Assembly: GCA_936432065.2 (NCBI GenBank)
Contig: OW386291.2
Span: forward strand, 11,633,821-11,697,820
Direction: 5' to 3'
DNA from: Rutpela maculata
Lineage: Eukaryota > Arthropoda > Insecta > Coleoptera > Cerambycidae
Length of the DNA: 64,000 bases
Position numbers and translations under genes: made by a program. Below are positions 33,831-46,204 of this stretch, piece after piece (the first letter of the stretch is position 1; each line of letters begins with the position of its first letter). The notes beneath the pieces are model-generated. The model was not told where the DNA came from. It worked only from the letters and a program-made list of their open reading frames with translations, and ran no database searches.

Positions 33831-35253
33831 TAGTCCAGTCAACGGAGCGCTAAAATGACCAAAATCTCTAATTTTGGTGCTAATAAATGGGTTTTGATGA
33901 AACCTTGTGCAATGTGTTTGTAATGACGTTAATAAAAAAGTTGAAAAAATATTAGAGTAAGAAATGATCGAAAGGGAAAAGTTACGGAACCCGTGATAAA
34001 AGGGGTGTTTTCTACCCCTTTTATCACGGGTTCCGTAACTTGTAGAATTAGGTCAAATATGAAAAAAAAAACAATGTATTTACCTTTTGTGTCCCAAAGT
34101 AAGATGTTTTTACTCTTGTGAATTTTTTCGAAAAATACATATTTATCGAGATATCGCCACTCGAAAATTCCTAAAAGTGGGGGAAGGGAAATGTAAAATT
34201 TGAAAAAAAAATTGACAAAATAAAGTGAATGTATCATCGAAATATAAGACTTTTTTTTATTTGCAACTTTTTTGTGAAGGGGGGTTTTCACCGAGTTTTC
34301 CAGAACAACATGAAAAACTGACCCTTTCTTTAAAATTGTAGCGCTTTAAAAATATGTAATTTAAAAATTTGAAAAAATTCAGACATATGCATTGAGACCT
34401 TTTAAACATTTTTTGTCTCCTGGAATTTTTTTGTAACTTGCTAATTTTCCGAGTTACAGGCAGTTTTTCGCAATAAATGTACTACATTTTTCGCACATTA
34501 AAAAATACATGAAAATTCGAAAATTGTGCATAATTTATATATATATATTATTATAAAAAAATATGAAACCTATATAGTTATACCATTTTTAAAGGTTCAA
34601 TATAATTTTTAAATTGAAAATGTGCAAAAAATTTAGTACATTATTTATCGTGAAAAACTGCCTGTAACTCGGAAAATTAGCATGTTACAAAAAAATTCTA
34701 AGAGACAAAAAATGTTTAGAAGGCCTCAATGCACATGTAAGAATTTTTTCAAATTTTTAAATCACATATTTTTAAAGCGTTACAATTTCAAAGAAAGGGG
34801 TAGTTTTTCATGTTTTTCCGGAAAAACTCGGTGCAAACGCACTTTACAAAAAAGTTGCAAATAAAAAAAAAGTCTTGTATTTCGACGAATACATTCACCT
34901 AAATTTTGTAAATATTTTTCAAATTTTACATTTCCCCTCCCCCACTTTTAGGAATTTTCGAGTAGCCATATCTCAAAAAATATGCATTATTCGAAAAAAT
35001 TCACAAGAGGAAAAACGTCTTATTTTCGGCCAAAAAGGTAAATATATTGTTTTTTCTTTCATTTTTGGCCTAATTCTACAAGTTACGGAACCCGTGATAA
35101 AAAGGGTGTTTTCTACCCCTTCCAATTATTTTCTACTCTAATCTTTTTTTAACTTTTTTATTAACGTCATTACAAACTCATTGCTCAAAGTTTCATCAAG
35201 ATCCATTCATTAGCCCTCAAATTAGAGGTGAAACCCCCCCGTTGACTGAACTA
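33831..35253. mobile_element. Foldback element, arms about 650-690 bp
   Basis: Left arm 33831-34520 and right arm 34598-35253 are inverted copies: ends 'tagtccagtcaacgg' and 'ccgttgactgaacta', then 'gtaatgacgttaataaaaaagtt', 'gttacggaacccgtgataaaa', 'attttcgagt' and 'aactgcctgtaactcggaaaat'. The centre is AT-rich with no gene. A lone matching end 'agtccagtcaacgg' lies at 62167. TSD uncertain. Confidence 0.8.
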
Positions 35254-35564
35254 TATCGTGTTCACATAATACATGCATACACCTCTACACATTTTCTTAA
35301 ACCACTCTTTCGTGATCCTACAAAAAGTAAAGATCTGGTCTTATCTCAACTTGCGTTATATCCAGTGCCACATATGACATCTCAACTTTCGATATTTTAC
35401 CAATGGGCTTGTTACCGATAATTCTTTTTCATTATTATACTCTTCGCAAAAACGAAGAATATATTGTATTTGATCGGCACTTTTCTAAAATCGTAAATAT
35501 CGCTCGTAGAGAAAAAATTTTCATATCATTGTGTTAGTGGAAGAATTCTAAACAACTTTTAAAA

Positions 35565-35660
35565 TGTCCGTCTGTCCGCCCGTCTGTCCGCCCGTCTGTC
35601 CGTCTGTCCGTCTGTCCGTCTGTCCGTCTGTCCGTCTGTCCGTCTGTCCGTCCGTCCGTC
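35565..35660 (+). repeat. (CCGTCTGT)n microsatellite
   Basis: About eleven 8-bp units of CCGTCTGT/CCGCCCGT, expanded relative to other copies of the host repeat. Confidence 0.9.
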
Positions 35661-35870
35661 ACGTTTCTTGTAAGCACGATAACTCAAAAAAGAAAAGTCC
35701 GATTGTACTGAAATTTGGACAGTGAGTTAGTGTTAGCTAGGGGAAGAACCCTATTGTTTTTTAACAAAATCGATCAATAAATAAAAATATTATTAATGAT
35801 TTAAATTTGAAATTTTTTTTTTTTGATTTTTATGTTTTTGTAAAAGTTTACGTTTTTTACATTTTTTTAC

Positions 35871-35930
35871 GTGTTAGGTAGTTCTTACGCTTTTGACTCG
35901 GAATCCAAGGGTCCCAGGTTCGAAACACAC
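35871..35930 (+). repeat. tRNA-like module
   Basis: 'ggtagttcttacgcttttgactcgg' followed by 'cccaggttcgaaacac' (box B-like) at the same place in the repeat as the modules at 19414 and 22251, but with a distinct sequence. Confidence 0.5.
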
Positions 35931-36433
35931 ATATGGTATGGTATAGTTTTTTTTTTTAATTTTTACTTTATTTTACACTGACTGAGTCTTTCACCAACTA
36001 AGTTCGTACTATAAAATTAAAAATGTCTAAAACTAACATTATTTACAAAAAAACTGCGAAGAGTATCCTATAGAATGTGTAACAGTTATATAAAAAGTTT
36101 AGTAAACCGGCGAAGAGTACGTTTTTAGCTTGTTTTTTTATAGTATTCAATATAATTCCATCATCTAGATAAGCTGTTAAAATTTCAGTGTCATAAGTTG
36201 TAGCAGGCATATTGCCGCCTTATAAATTATAAAATATTGTTACTCAAGCGTGAATGTCCGCGGTAGATTTAAATATATTTCTTAAATTTACATCTTAAAC
36301 AAACCCAACGGTATGCAACCAGAGTTACGTCTAAACTGTACTCAAGATAGCTGGATGTTTTAACTTAACTTTAAGAGTGGAGAGGGTAAAGAGACAATAC
36401 GATTTGAATGCGATGAATGGGAAATCAGAACGA

Positions 36434-36655
36434 TTAGTTTTCCGTTACTTGAAGTTTAGAATTTCGATTGCTTGCTAAATTTTTGAAAAGTGATGTATCT
36501 TCATTAAATTTCTTCTTAAAGACTTCAACATCGAAAGGGTTGATAGTCCCTCTTCTGGAACATAAAGCAGGCCTAATTATTTTCACCGGTTTAATCCGTA
36601 AGTAATTTATAAAGAAATAATTTTTTTTTGGTAACTTAGATTTAGCAGCGGCCAT
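36434..36655 (-). CDS. Small unidentified ORF
   Basis: 73 codons from an ATG, basic N-terminal half (MAAAKSKLPKKNYFF) and a mixed C-terminal half ending at a stop. Codon content is less skewed than random AT-rich frames here. No known domain, no neighbours, no splice evidence. It may be an exon, a repeat-derived frame or chance. Confidence 0.2.
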   Translation of the reverse strand: MAAAKSKLPKKNYFFINYLRIKPVKIIRPALCSRRGTINPFDVEVFKKKFNEDTSLFKNLASNRNSKLQVTEN

Positions 36656-36670
36656 TTTACAGCAAGCCAC

Positions 36671-38219
36671 GCTTACACTTCATTTCTTTCCAGGGTTTTA
36701 AATTTGGATGCATGTTTTTATTATAAAAATGCAAATCTTCTAAATTTGGAAGCAAGTTTTATCAATTTTGGGATGCACATCGTAGATATGCAATCTTTTT
36801 AACGTCATATTAAATTTTGGGCTGGAAACATTAAATTTTTTTTAACCATCCCATGGGGTTATCTTTCTTCTCTTCTACGTAATTTGAAGATAAAAATGTA
36901 TCTATTAGTCTAGAACAACTTTTTACGGACGACACGACGATAATATGGTATGATAGTTGGGATTTGTCCTTATGGAATTTCTGGATGCGTTGAATATGGT
37001 ACTGGGAACTTTTTAACTTAATCTCGGGCTCATCTATAAATCAACGATTACTTCACTGTGGATTGGATTTCACCATCATCATCCCTTACTTGGAGTCACT
37101 ACCTTCATTCACAGAAAATTCCAGATAAGTGTCGCAAATAAAATTTTTATCTAATGTTTTTTTATAAATACTTAATATTTTTATGCTTTAACATTTTTTT
37201 AGAGTTCTTTAAAGTATCATGTTGCAAATATTTTTTTTTTAAATTATTTCCAGTTTCAATTTTATTCTTAACATGTTTCAACGAACAGTTAATATTTTCT
37301 ATTTTTATTAAGGTATAAATTATCGGCGTAACGTCTGATTAAAATCAAATATATAAAAAGTTCTGTAAAGACTTTGTGATCACAATTTCTACGAAACGCT
37401 TAGGTATATTTATATAATAAATTTTGTCCTTTAAACACCATATTGTCAGTTCATGTTTTTAGACAATATTTTAAGTAATTTCTATATAACATATTATTGT
37501 CCATTCGATTCTTCCTTGTACATAACTTCGTTTAATATTAAGGCATCAGTTTAGTCGTTTTCTAATAAAAACACACTTAGTTTGATTGATTTATAATAAA
37601 ATCAATTTTATAATTACATTGTCCACTTATTTCAGGTATTTTGATACAAACCAAACTATACAAACCAAACTTTACAAACAAAGTATTTAGATATGATCTA
37701 CTGAATTAATTATTTAATCTTTAATAGAAAGTTGAATATCTTTTAGTAATATTTAAAGGTACTAATTTAATTTTTACTTGTGCGAAATTTGAATTATTAA
37801 TTTACACTCTTTTTTTACAACTAGTACTTTCTTTAAACTTTGATTAGTTTATCTTTCTTGTAATCAAACTTCAATTTTAGTGTAAATTACAAATATAGAA
37901 AGATTGGCGCCCCGCTTCCTAGGAAAATTATCTCTATATAAGTCAAATTAACATCTCTTTAAGAAAAATTATTAAAACATCTATCATTTATTAATTTCTA
38001 TCTACCACACACGTAAAACGGTAAAACTATTTGTAAAGTGTTTTCTTACCCATGACTCGTCTGCCGAGTCTCTGAGCTACTGGGGTAGTAACATTTTTTC
38101 TTAAAATAACATAAAGTGCAGTAAGAATCTCAAACACTTAATGAAATTTAAAAATTTATTGAACAGCGAAGAAAAAATGTTACAAAGTATATCCAATCCG
38201 TTCAATGTTAAAGATTGGG
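36671..38219. other. AT-rich stretch, no gene seen
   Basis: No supported exon, RNA or defined repeat. Confidence 0.35.
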
Positions 38220-38700
38220 TTTGAGTACAAAGCTCTTCGCCGACTCGTGACGTCATTTTGCATAAACAAAAATTGAAAAAGTAGATTGTCTCTGTCATAA
38301 CTTCTTTTTTTTTATGCTATAGAAATATAAAAAAAAAACATTTGAAAACCTAATTAATAGTTTTTCATTTTTGTTCTAGCCGCTTTCGACATGAGTGCCA
38401 TAGCTTCTGAGATATTTAACATTTATACTAAATACTTCGTTTTATGGACGTTTGTACGCCACCTTTATACTTCCAAATCTCCGAAACCATTAACTGTACA
38501 GAAATTAGGAAAAGACAATATTCCTCCTCAACTTAGTAGCTTCCTTATTCCTCTCTGGCATGTTTTCGGTCAGTGTAATATTTTTCGAGTTATTTGACTA
38601 ATATTGTTTTGAAATACAAATTTAAACTTTATAACTTAAAGACTATCAATTTTTATGGAAAGTTGCATAGAACCTTTTCTTCTTAATATTCTAATTTATT
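38220..38700 (+). repeat. Diverged copy of the repeat at 1-1080
   Basis: Shares 'cataacttcttttt', 'atgctatagaa', 'agcttctgagatatttaacattta', 'tttttcgagttatttgac' and 'ttgcatagaaccttttcttctta' in the same order. Confidence 0.6.
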
Positions 38701-38989
38701 TAATCTCTAGTGTTTTTAATTATTAAATCTTTGGTAATTTATTTAAAGACTTAAACGTCCGAATAGAAACCTAAAAATTTGGAAATTGCCTTAAAAAGTG
38801 TTCTACTTTCGATTTCTAAAATAAAAAAAAATGCTGAACGGGCCTATTGCAGTAACCTTTCCTTTTTTATGGGTGGGGAGGTTAAAACAGAAATGAATGA
38901 AATGAAATAGCTTTTACTCGCCCTTACTGGTGTAACAATAATTATGACTACTTATAAGTGGAGTAAATGTTAAGGGAAACAAGAATAAA

Positions 38990-39345
38990 GAAGAAATGTA
39001 ATTCTTATTCAAAGTAAGTGCCCAACGTGACCACCATGCAGTTCAATGTAACTTTCAAGATGTTCGGGCATTAATCCTCTTCCTTCTTTATTTCTAATTC
39101 ATTCACAATCCACTATCGCATGCTGTATCGGTTCAATCACTATAGAGGGATTTCATAAATCACATAGAAGTCACACAGAAGTAACATAAACAAAGAAATC
39201 AAGTGAACTTAAGTCTGGTGATCTAAATAGTTAAATACTTATTTCACCTATAAGGGGTAGATCCCAATTCAAGTAGCTTCATACGAATGCAAGAGTGCGG
39301 TGACGTACCATCCTCCATAAACCGTATCTTAAATCGCACTGAAAA
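38990..39345 (-). pseudogene. Decayed Tc1/mariner-like transposase, C-terminal part
   Basis: Minus-strand translation, broken by stops and shifts, shows 'RSPDLSSLDFFVY', the block with the third catalytic acidic residue in IS630/Tc1-mariner-type transposases. Downstream comes a stretch ending 'ELHGGHVGHLL', matching the usual C-terminal 'GGHFEHLL'. At least four stops, so inactive. No TIRs assignable. Confidence 0.65.
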
Positions 39346-40454
39346 AATATTAGACCAGGCAAATCTCAGTGTAAAATGGGTTTGGCGTGAACTATTTGGG
39401 GACAGTTATTTGTTTATCGCAATGGATAGCTCTATTAATGTAGGATAAGTACATAAAGTCGCAAAAAATCCCGACGTGAGCTAAAGCCACCATTTACAAA
39501 AAATGACCGCCAGAGACATTTTCTTTAAAATCATATATCTCAGTAACCGTTGCTCCGATTTTAGATTTCTTTTTTTTTTGTTCAATTCCTCACTTCACAT
39601 TTTACAGAAAGTATAATTACATATTTTACGATAAATTAAACGATAAACTTAGGAAATTAAAAAATAATTTAAATATTACGGATATTTAAACTTTTGTACT
39701 GAAATTTCTAGTCAATTTTTGAAAAAATAATTTTAATAAAAGTTCTAGAGCACACAATTAGCTTTCATTTGTTTTTTGGCCGATGTTACTAACTCAAATT
39801 TAACGGAGTAATAGTTATTTATATATAAAATTGTAATTATTTTTAATAATGTACATTAAGGTATAAAGGGTGTCCACGTCCAGTCAGTGTTCTCTCGGAA
39901 GATTGTGCAAAACGGCTAACTTTATAAAAAAACTTTCTTAACAAAACTTTCAATGTTTCGTGTCTACTACAACTTAAAGTTATTTTCAGTTATACAAGGT
40001 GTCACAAAAACGAGTCACACAAGAAAGTATATTTTTTTAAAATAGAACAGCAAAAAAATAAAAATCTCCGAGGCAAAGATCATAAACCAAGGAACAATTT
40101 ACTGTTTTTGAAACCTACGTAACTTTTTGTTTTTTCGGAGATATGGAGGTTTAAAAGTTACACCAAACGCTTTAAGTTAAAATACCTCTTTAAAATTTAA
40201 TTATCTCGGAAACTAAAGACCTTTTTAAGTTTTTTCTCCTGCTTAAAATATAAAAAAAATATGACCGATATAATGTGTGTCTTCACATTTTTCCCTAGAA
40301 ATCTCACCATTTTTCGGCAAATTTCCCTTAAATTGCAACTTCCTATTGAGTAGTCGTATAAAAAGTATAGTATTCTACTTGCGTGTAATAGCCTATCATT
40401 ACACGCTCGTTGAATAATATAGTAGAGTGCATTAATACGCTTATTGTGACTTCC
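39346..40454. other. Repeat debris, no gene seen
   Basis: Contains 'ggtgtccacgtccagtc' and 'caaggtgtcacaaaaacgagtcac', which look like ends of old elements, but no boundaries can be drawn. Confidence 0.35.
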
Positions 40455-42562
40455 CTGGGGGTTTCGTTGTTACAAGCTGAATTTGATATAAAATTAATGA
40501 TGATATACTGATGTTTCAAAATCTTAAAGCCGTCAAGAAATGTCCTACTCAAAAGGTCATTATAATCAAAAAACGGGTTATTTCTTAGTAAATTTCTACT
40601 TTTGAGTAATAGCAAATCCTTTTAACCATGAATAGAATTAGTCAAAATAAGTAGATTTTCGAACAGACCCACCTCGAGAAATCATGCCTGCTCCTCCTAC
40701 CCCCCCCCTCCCTCAAGGGGCTGCCTGTATCTGCCTATATATTTTTTTTCCTCAAAAACGGTAGGAGCTAGAGGAATGATCTGGCGCCATTCGATAGAGT
40801 ATAAAATTTTGCATTTGCTTTTTTTGCTATTTTCTTTTGTTAAGGCCCTGCAGCAAAACAAACTGCGAAAATATTGATTGCACCTGTTCAAAATTATTAT
40901 TATTATATTATTGTTATTATTGTTTTTAACAACAATAATAAATTATTTTAAATAAATTCATTATGCACATGTGCCTCTTTCTCTTTGTACGCCACTGACG
41001 GCTTTATATAAACAAATAACATATACAAATAATATACCAGTCGATAGAAAAATAATGTTCTTTATTTTTTATATGTTGTAGAATTTTGATTTATTGGGCC
41101 GTTTTAGAGGTATAGCCAAACATATGTCGTTGTTGGAAGGCTCCTCACCATTTTTTATGCTGTGGGGCCTTAAAAAAAAGAAAACAGCAAAAAGCAAATT
41201 ATGCAAAATTTTATACTCTATCGAATAGCGCCAAGATCATTCCTCTGGCTCCTACCGTTTTTGAAAAAAAAAGTATATACCGGGTGAGTCACGAATTGCG
41301 CTCGCCCCGATATCTCCTAAAATATTTGGAATAGAAAATTGAAATGTGGAAGGCTTATTACACGACTAAAATGCCATCTTTTCAATAAAAAATCAAGTTT
41401 GGTGCACATCCGGTTTGACCGGAAATGCCCACAACTTTCGATTTTTAAATGGAACACCCTATATATTTTTACATTTTTGGAATCTAGAGGAAATTTTGAA
41501 TACAATACATCCATTTTGGTCACTTTTTGATAAACATTAAAAAGTTTATTAAAAAATCTATTTCTGAATCCAGAGTGCTGTGGTGCCCAAAACATATTTT
41601 AGTTTGTGTGCTACGTTACTATAAAAATACAAAGAGCAATATGATTGCATTACTTAATTGTCTAGAGGCTAAACGCCTCAAATGCGATTTTTACCCACTA
41701 ACTCGGTTTTTTAAATATGAAGTTAATCGTTCACCAACAATTTTAAATACCTTATTTTCATACGAATCTAATGATACCAAAATTTTGAAAATCCGCTCAG
41801 AAATATTTGAGATTTCAGCCAAAATACAATGCAACCAAGCTTTCAGAAACATGCGGCTAATAGATAATAGATTAGTGGGCTTTGGAAACTAAAATGACAC
41901 ATTTCTGTGTAAATCTGGTAACCTAATAACATTGGAAATATCATAGTAGCCATTGAATGTAATAAAACAATATCAGATAGATTTTTTAATAAACTTTTTA
42001 ATGTTTATCAAAAAGTGACCAAAATGGATGTATTGTATTCAAAATTTCCTCTAGATTCCAAAAATGTAAAAATATATAGGGTGTTCCATTTAAAAATCGA
42101 AAGTTGTGGGCATTTCCGGTCAAACCGGATGTGCACCAAACTTGATTTTTTATTGAAAAGATGGCATTTTAGTCACGTAATAAGCCCTCTGCATTTCAAT
42201 TTTCTATTCCAAATATTTTAGGAGATATCGGGGCGAGCGCAATTCGTGACTCACCCGGTATATAGGCAGATACAGGCAGCCTCTTTGAGGGGGGGAGCAG
42301 GGGGGCAGGCATGATTTCTCGAGGTGAGTCTGTTCGAAAATCTACTTATTTTGACTAGTTCTATTCATAGTTAAAAGGATTTGCTATTACTCAAAAATAG
42401 AAATATCAAAACACCTAATTCGCTAAGAAATAACTCGTTTTTTTATTATAATGACCTTTTGAGTAGGACACTTTTTAACGGCTTTGAGATTTTGAAACAT
42501 CAGTATATCATCATTAATTTTATTATATCAAATTCAGCTTGTAACAACGAAACCCCCTCAGA
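40455..42562. mobile_element. Foldback element with an insertion in its right arm
   Basis: The left arm 40455-40865 ('gggtttcgttgttacaagctgaa' to 'aaggccctgcagcaaaaca') is matched by an inverted right arm, 41155-41279 plus 42259-42562. The right arm is split by a 979-bp element. The centre is about 290 bp. No gene. Confidence 0.75.
41280..42258. mobile_element. 979-bp TIR element, arms about 285-300 bp
   Basis: Ends 'ccgggtgagtcacgaattgcgctcgcccc' and its exact complement. 'tatata' flanks both sides (41274-41279, 42259-42264), while the undisturbed left arm of the host element has it once. Centre 41566-41956 has a 120-codon open frame of no recognised type. Non-autonomous. Confidence 0.8.
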
Positions 42563-43370
42563 ACTTATTTTTATGCGTATATCTGGGCACCGAGCACTCT
42601 ACTTATATACTATTCTACGCTTTTTCCCCTCTATAGAAATGAGTGAATAAATGAATAAAAAGTTAAATAAAAAATAAAAGAAATATATTACACTTGTAAG
42701 TTATAAGGTTACAAAATCGCAATTCAAACAAATTCTTCTACAGGAACAAAAAAGTACAAGTAACACACGATATTCTTTAGAATGGAATGGAATGGTGATT
42801 TTCATATAATAACAAAAATTGAATATTATTTTTTTAATAAATTAATTTAAAACTAACATATTTGTGAGATTTATCTAGTTAACAATCTGTTCCTGACTGA
42901 ACGTAGGTGGCGGCTGTCGTCCTCCGCCTGTAAGCAGTTTCTCTTCTTCTATTCCAGCCAAATTTTTGCTCTAAATAAATTCTTAGTTTCCTGTAACCAT
43001 TTTTTATTTCATTGTGAACCTGTAAACAATATTTCGTATTATTCATAATTTTTCTTGTAATTTTGTTTATAGACAAAATGTGAGCTTTATTTATTTAGCC
43101 AATTTATTGGTAGGTTATTTTAATTCGATTTTTTAGGTATATTTCGCTAAATAGACTACTATAATTTGTAAAACAAACTTGATTCGCTCTTTGTAACTAA
43201 AATTAAAAAAATAATATTTGTATTAACGTCGTTACCTATTTGGCTTGATAATAATAGTGAATGTGTTAAGTTTTTAACTATATACGTGGATGTATGTCAA
43301 CCTTGGAAAATTGTCACCTGCAACCTCCCTAAAATTTTAATTACATCTTAAAATTAAAAAAAAACATACT
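42563..43370. other. AT-rich stretch, no gene seen
   Basis: A 64-codon minus-strand frame near 42879-43076 is basic and unrecognised. Nothing else supported. Confidence 0.35.
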
Positions 43371-43962
43371 GCTCCAAGGACTAATCCTATCAAGCCATAA
43401 GTATTTTGGCTAAATCCGAATTTTCAATTTAAAAAACTTTCTACCTCGTAGATTTCGAGTAAATCCGGTTTTTATTATCAAAATACAGTTTTTTGCCAAA
43501 TTTCGACGTAAAATGTGTTTATAAGTATTTATGGGGTCCCTATCCCAGAACATAATAAAAATTACTATTTTCTATGTTAATGTTGAACACGAATCCGATA
43601 TCAAAAAAGGGCACTCTGCCCTCCAAAGGGCAATAAAGGGAAGAAATGGGCAAATACTCAATTTTATTGAAAAAGAAGTGCAAGTTGTGTTTTCGTATGT
43701 ATTTTTCAACGTTGAACGTTGTTAAAGAAGGGCACTCGGCTCTCCAAAGGGCAATAAAGGGCTAAACAGGGCCAAATATTAATCGTTTATAGCTCGAAGG
43801 TGTAGTGTTTTTTAAGACTAGCCTAACCTGACCTAGCCAATGTAAACCCAAGAATGCGGCAAATTTTTGGAATGGTTTTAACCGTTCGTAAGTGTTCTAT
43901 TAAGTTTTTACTCCTTCTGTGGTCAGCCACAAACTTTGATTGACACTAGTTAGGTCAGGTTA
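43371..43962 (+). repeat. Left arm of an outer foldback repeat
   Basis: 'ctccaaggactaa', 'cgtaaaatgtgtttataagtattta', two 'ccaaagggcaataaaggg' units and 'tttaagactagcc' recur inverted at 58305-58873. The two arms bracket the whole nested locus and join at a TTA duplicated by the Harbinger-like insertion. Confidence 0.7.
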
Positions 43963-44049
43963 AGGCAGCTACTCACACGCCTACCGCAGGGGCAATCTAA
44001 GTTGCAGGGCGTATGGGGCAATCTAGGAGGCTTCTCTACACACGTACCT

Positions 44050-45906
44050 TTTTTTTACCGGGCGTGGCCAGCGCTATTGCTAACTGGAGCCAGTGGCCCT
44101 TCTGAAAGGACCCACACACTGGTATCATCGTAGAGACATGCTTCATGTGTGTGGATCACAGTCCGCAAAAAAGATAATTTCATCGTCAGGTGTCTAGACA
44201 AAACAATATAATGTTTGTTCAATTTTTGAGAAGTCTATATGTTTGGATATCTGACCTGATATTCCCTCTCCTCCTTCTCTTTTTGTCCAAGGATTTTGTT
44301 TACTCCCTCCATGACTGTGTCCCAGTTTTGCCTCTTCTCTATCATAATTGGCACCACGTTGTTCACCGTAATCGTTTCTCCCAGTTTCCTTTCCATTTCT
44401 CGTCGTTCGCTCCCCCATTTGGGGCATATAAATATGACGTGTTCTGACATGACTACCTCTCCACAGTATAGGCATTTATCATCCAGACTTTTGCCAATTC
44501 TTTTGGTATATACCCTAAAGGACCCGTGTCCAGTAAGGAATTGGGCCAGTTGGTAGGATAATCTTCTGAGGCGGCATTCAAGCCACATTCTTACTGCCGG
44601 TATCAGTCGTTTGGTCCACTGCCCCACTGCAGTGTTACCGGTCCAGGATTCTTGCCACCTGTCTACCATGTTGTTGCTTATTCTTTTTCTAGCCACCGTG
44701 CGTGCCTCGGGGTGTTCTCGGTCCATGGTTCTCCTCTCCTCTACCAGCAATTCGATAGGCAGAGTTCTTGTTATGACCTGCAAGGCCTTAGCGGACGCCG
44801 TGCGGTATGCCCTTGCCACTCTTAGCAGCATCATCCTTTGAATTGTTTGTACCTTTTTATCTGGATGGCCCTATGCCAGATCGGGGCTCCATATAATAGT
44901 GTGGAGTGTGCAACACCCAGTAGGATCTCTCTCTTTTCGGTCCTAGGCCCGCCTATGTTTGGCAAAATATTGGTCAGTGCCTTCACTCTCCTCTTTGTTT
45001 TGTCGATTGCCTGTACGACATGTGCACCGAAGTTTCCCCGGGTATCAAAAACGATGCCAAGGTAACGTATGGTCTTTGAGGGCCTCGTTGTCAGACCCTG
45101 GTGCTCCAAACACACCATATCCCTTTTCCTGGGTCCTTTAAGGATTACCATCTCTGTTGTTTCAGGGGCCAGGCTAAGGTGGTGGCCCCTCAGCCACTAT
45201 GGTCGATTCTGCTTGTGGCTTCTCTGGTTCTTTCGTTAAGCTGCTCTATGTTTTGTGCCTCTACCACCATGCCCAGATCGTCAGCGTATCCCACTATCCC
45301 TATTCCAGTACACCGTCGTATAGGATGTTCCACAGGGTGGGTCCGAGGACCGAGCCCTGTGGAACTTCAGCCGTGACTTCCATGTCTTCCTTATCCCAGA
45401 CTATGTTACGCTCCGTGAGGTAGTCGGATATAGTATTCCTGAGGTAGGTTGAGATATTTTTGTCCCTTAACGCTTCCATTGTTTGCCCCCTGCTAGCTGA
45501 GTTAAAGGCATTTCTAACGTCCAATGTTATGAGGACACACCATCTTCCTCTGCTACTCCTGACCAATTCAGTAACCCTTTTGGCTGCCTGAATTGTGGAT
45601 CTGCCCTTTCTAAAACCAAATTGGCTTTCCGCGAGCCTCTCATTCTGGTCCAACTCCTCTGATAGCCTGTCTCTGATTAGGATCTCAAACAGTTTCCCAA
45701 GGGCGTTCAGCAAACATATAGGTCTGTATGTGACCGCCGCATCCACAGTTTTCCCTATCTTGGGGATAAGTACTGCTCTGGCCGTCTTCCAGCCTCTGGG
45801 GACTTCTTGGTTGGCCGGTAGTATATTCAGCTGGGACAGCAGTACCTCCTGGTCTACTTCCCGGCAGTCCTTGATGCATTCGGCCGATATGCTGTCAGGA
45901 CCTGGG
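44050..45906 (-). pseudogene. R1-like LINE, 5'-truncated and frameshifted
   Basis: Minus-strand pieces in order: GPDSISAECIKD, YRPICLLNALGKLFEILI, FGFRKGRSTIQAA, LDVRNAFNSA, VPQGSVLGPTLWNILYD, then YADDLGMVV in another frame, KTIRYLGIVFD, and the C-terminal MWLECRLRRLSYQLAQFLTG HGSFRVY plus a CX2C...H...C finger. Frames change at least twice. The 3' end has a T7 run on the plus strand (poly-A). The 20-bp sequence gcttctctacacacgtacct flanks it at 44030-44049 and 45907-45926, a clear target duplication. Confidence 0.88.
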
Positions 45907-45946
45907 GCTTCTCTACACACGTACCTGCCGTTCAGTGTTACAGTGA

Positions 45947-46174
45947 ATGTCAGATATGTCGCTTGAATTCGCAAAGATGGCTCCAACACTTTCAAAAAAT
46001 CAAAAGATCGGCATTGCCTTGGCTATTTCCGTGGTGGTAAAGCAAAAAAAAAGAAAAAGGAAGTACTGGATGAAGAAGTGGTTACAAAAACAAAAAAAAT
46101 TGTGTCACATGAACGTTATTTATTTTTTTATTTATTTGATTACACTGTCCAACAGGTACGTGATCCAACTATAG
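45947..46174 (+). pseudogene. PIF/Harbinger-type transposase N-terminal fragment
   Basis: The frame holds QKIGIALAISVVV and KKRKRKYWMKKWLQKQKKL, resembling the start of PIF/Harbinger transposases (a hydrophobic start, a Lys/Arg run, then 'W...W...R'). It stops after 75 codons without a DDE domain. It sits just inside the right TSD of the R1-like insertion and belongs to the Harbinger-like element. Confidence 0.5.
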
Positions 46175-46204
46175 GACAGGGAGGTACAGAGAAATTCTAC
46201 TAAT

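Larger units (their letters stand above)
35436..36140 (+). repeat. Complete GAAGAGTA/tRNA-like repeat
   Basis: Reference copy of the family, about 700 bp. It starts 'atactcttcgcaaaaacgaagaatat', has a CCGTCTGT tract, then 'gttagctaggggaagaaccctattg', a tRNA-like module at 35871-35930, and ends 'actgcgaagagtatcctatagaatgtgtaaca' and 'gcgaagagtacgtttttagcttgt'. Useful for dating insertions in the copy at 19555. Confidence 0.82.

Noticed and set aside
35565..35660. CRISPR-like array
   Set aside because: Regular 8-bp units without spacers; a simple microsatellite in a eukaryotic repeat.
44190..45966. Plus-strand ORFs opposite the R1-like LINE
   Set aside because: Antisense shadows of RT coding sequence.
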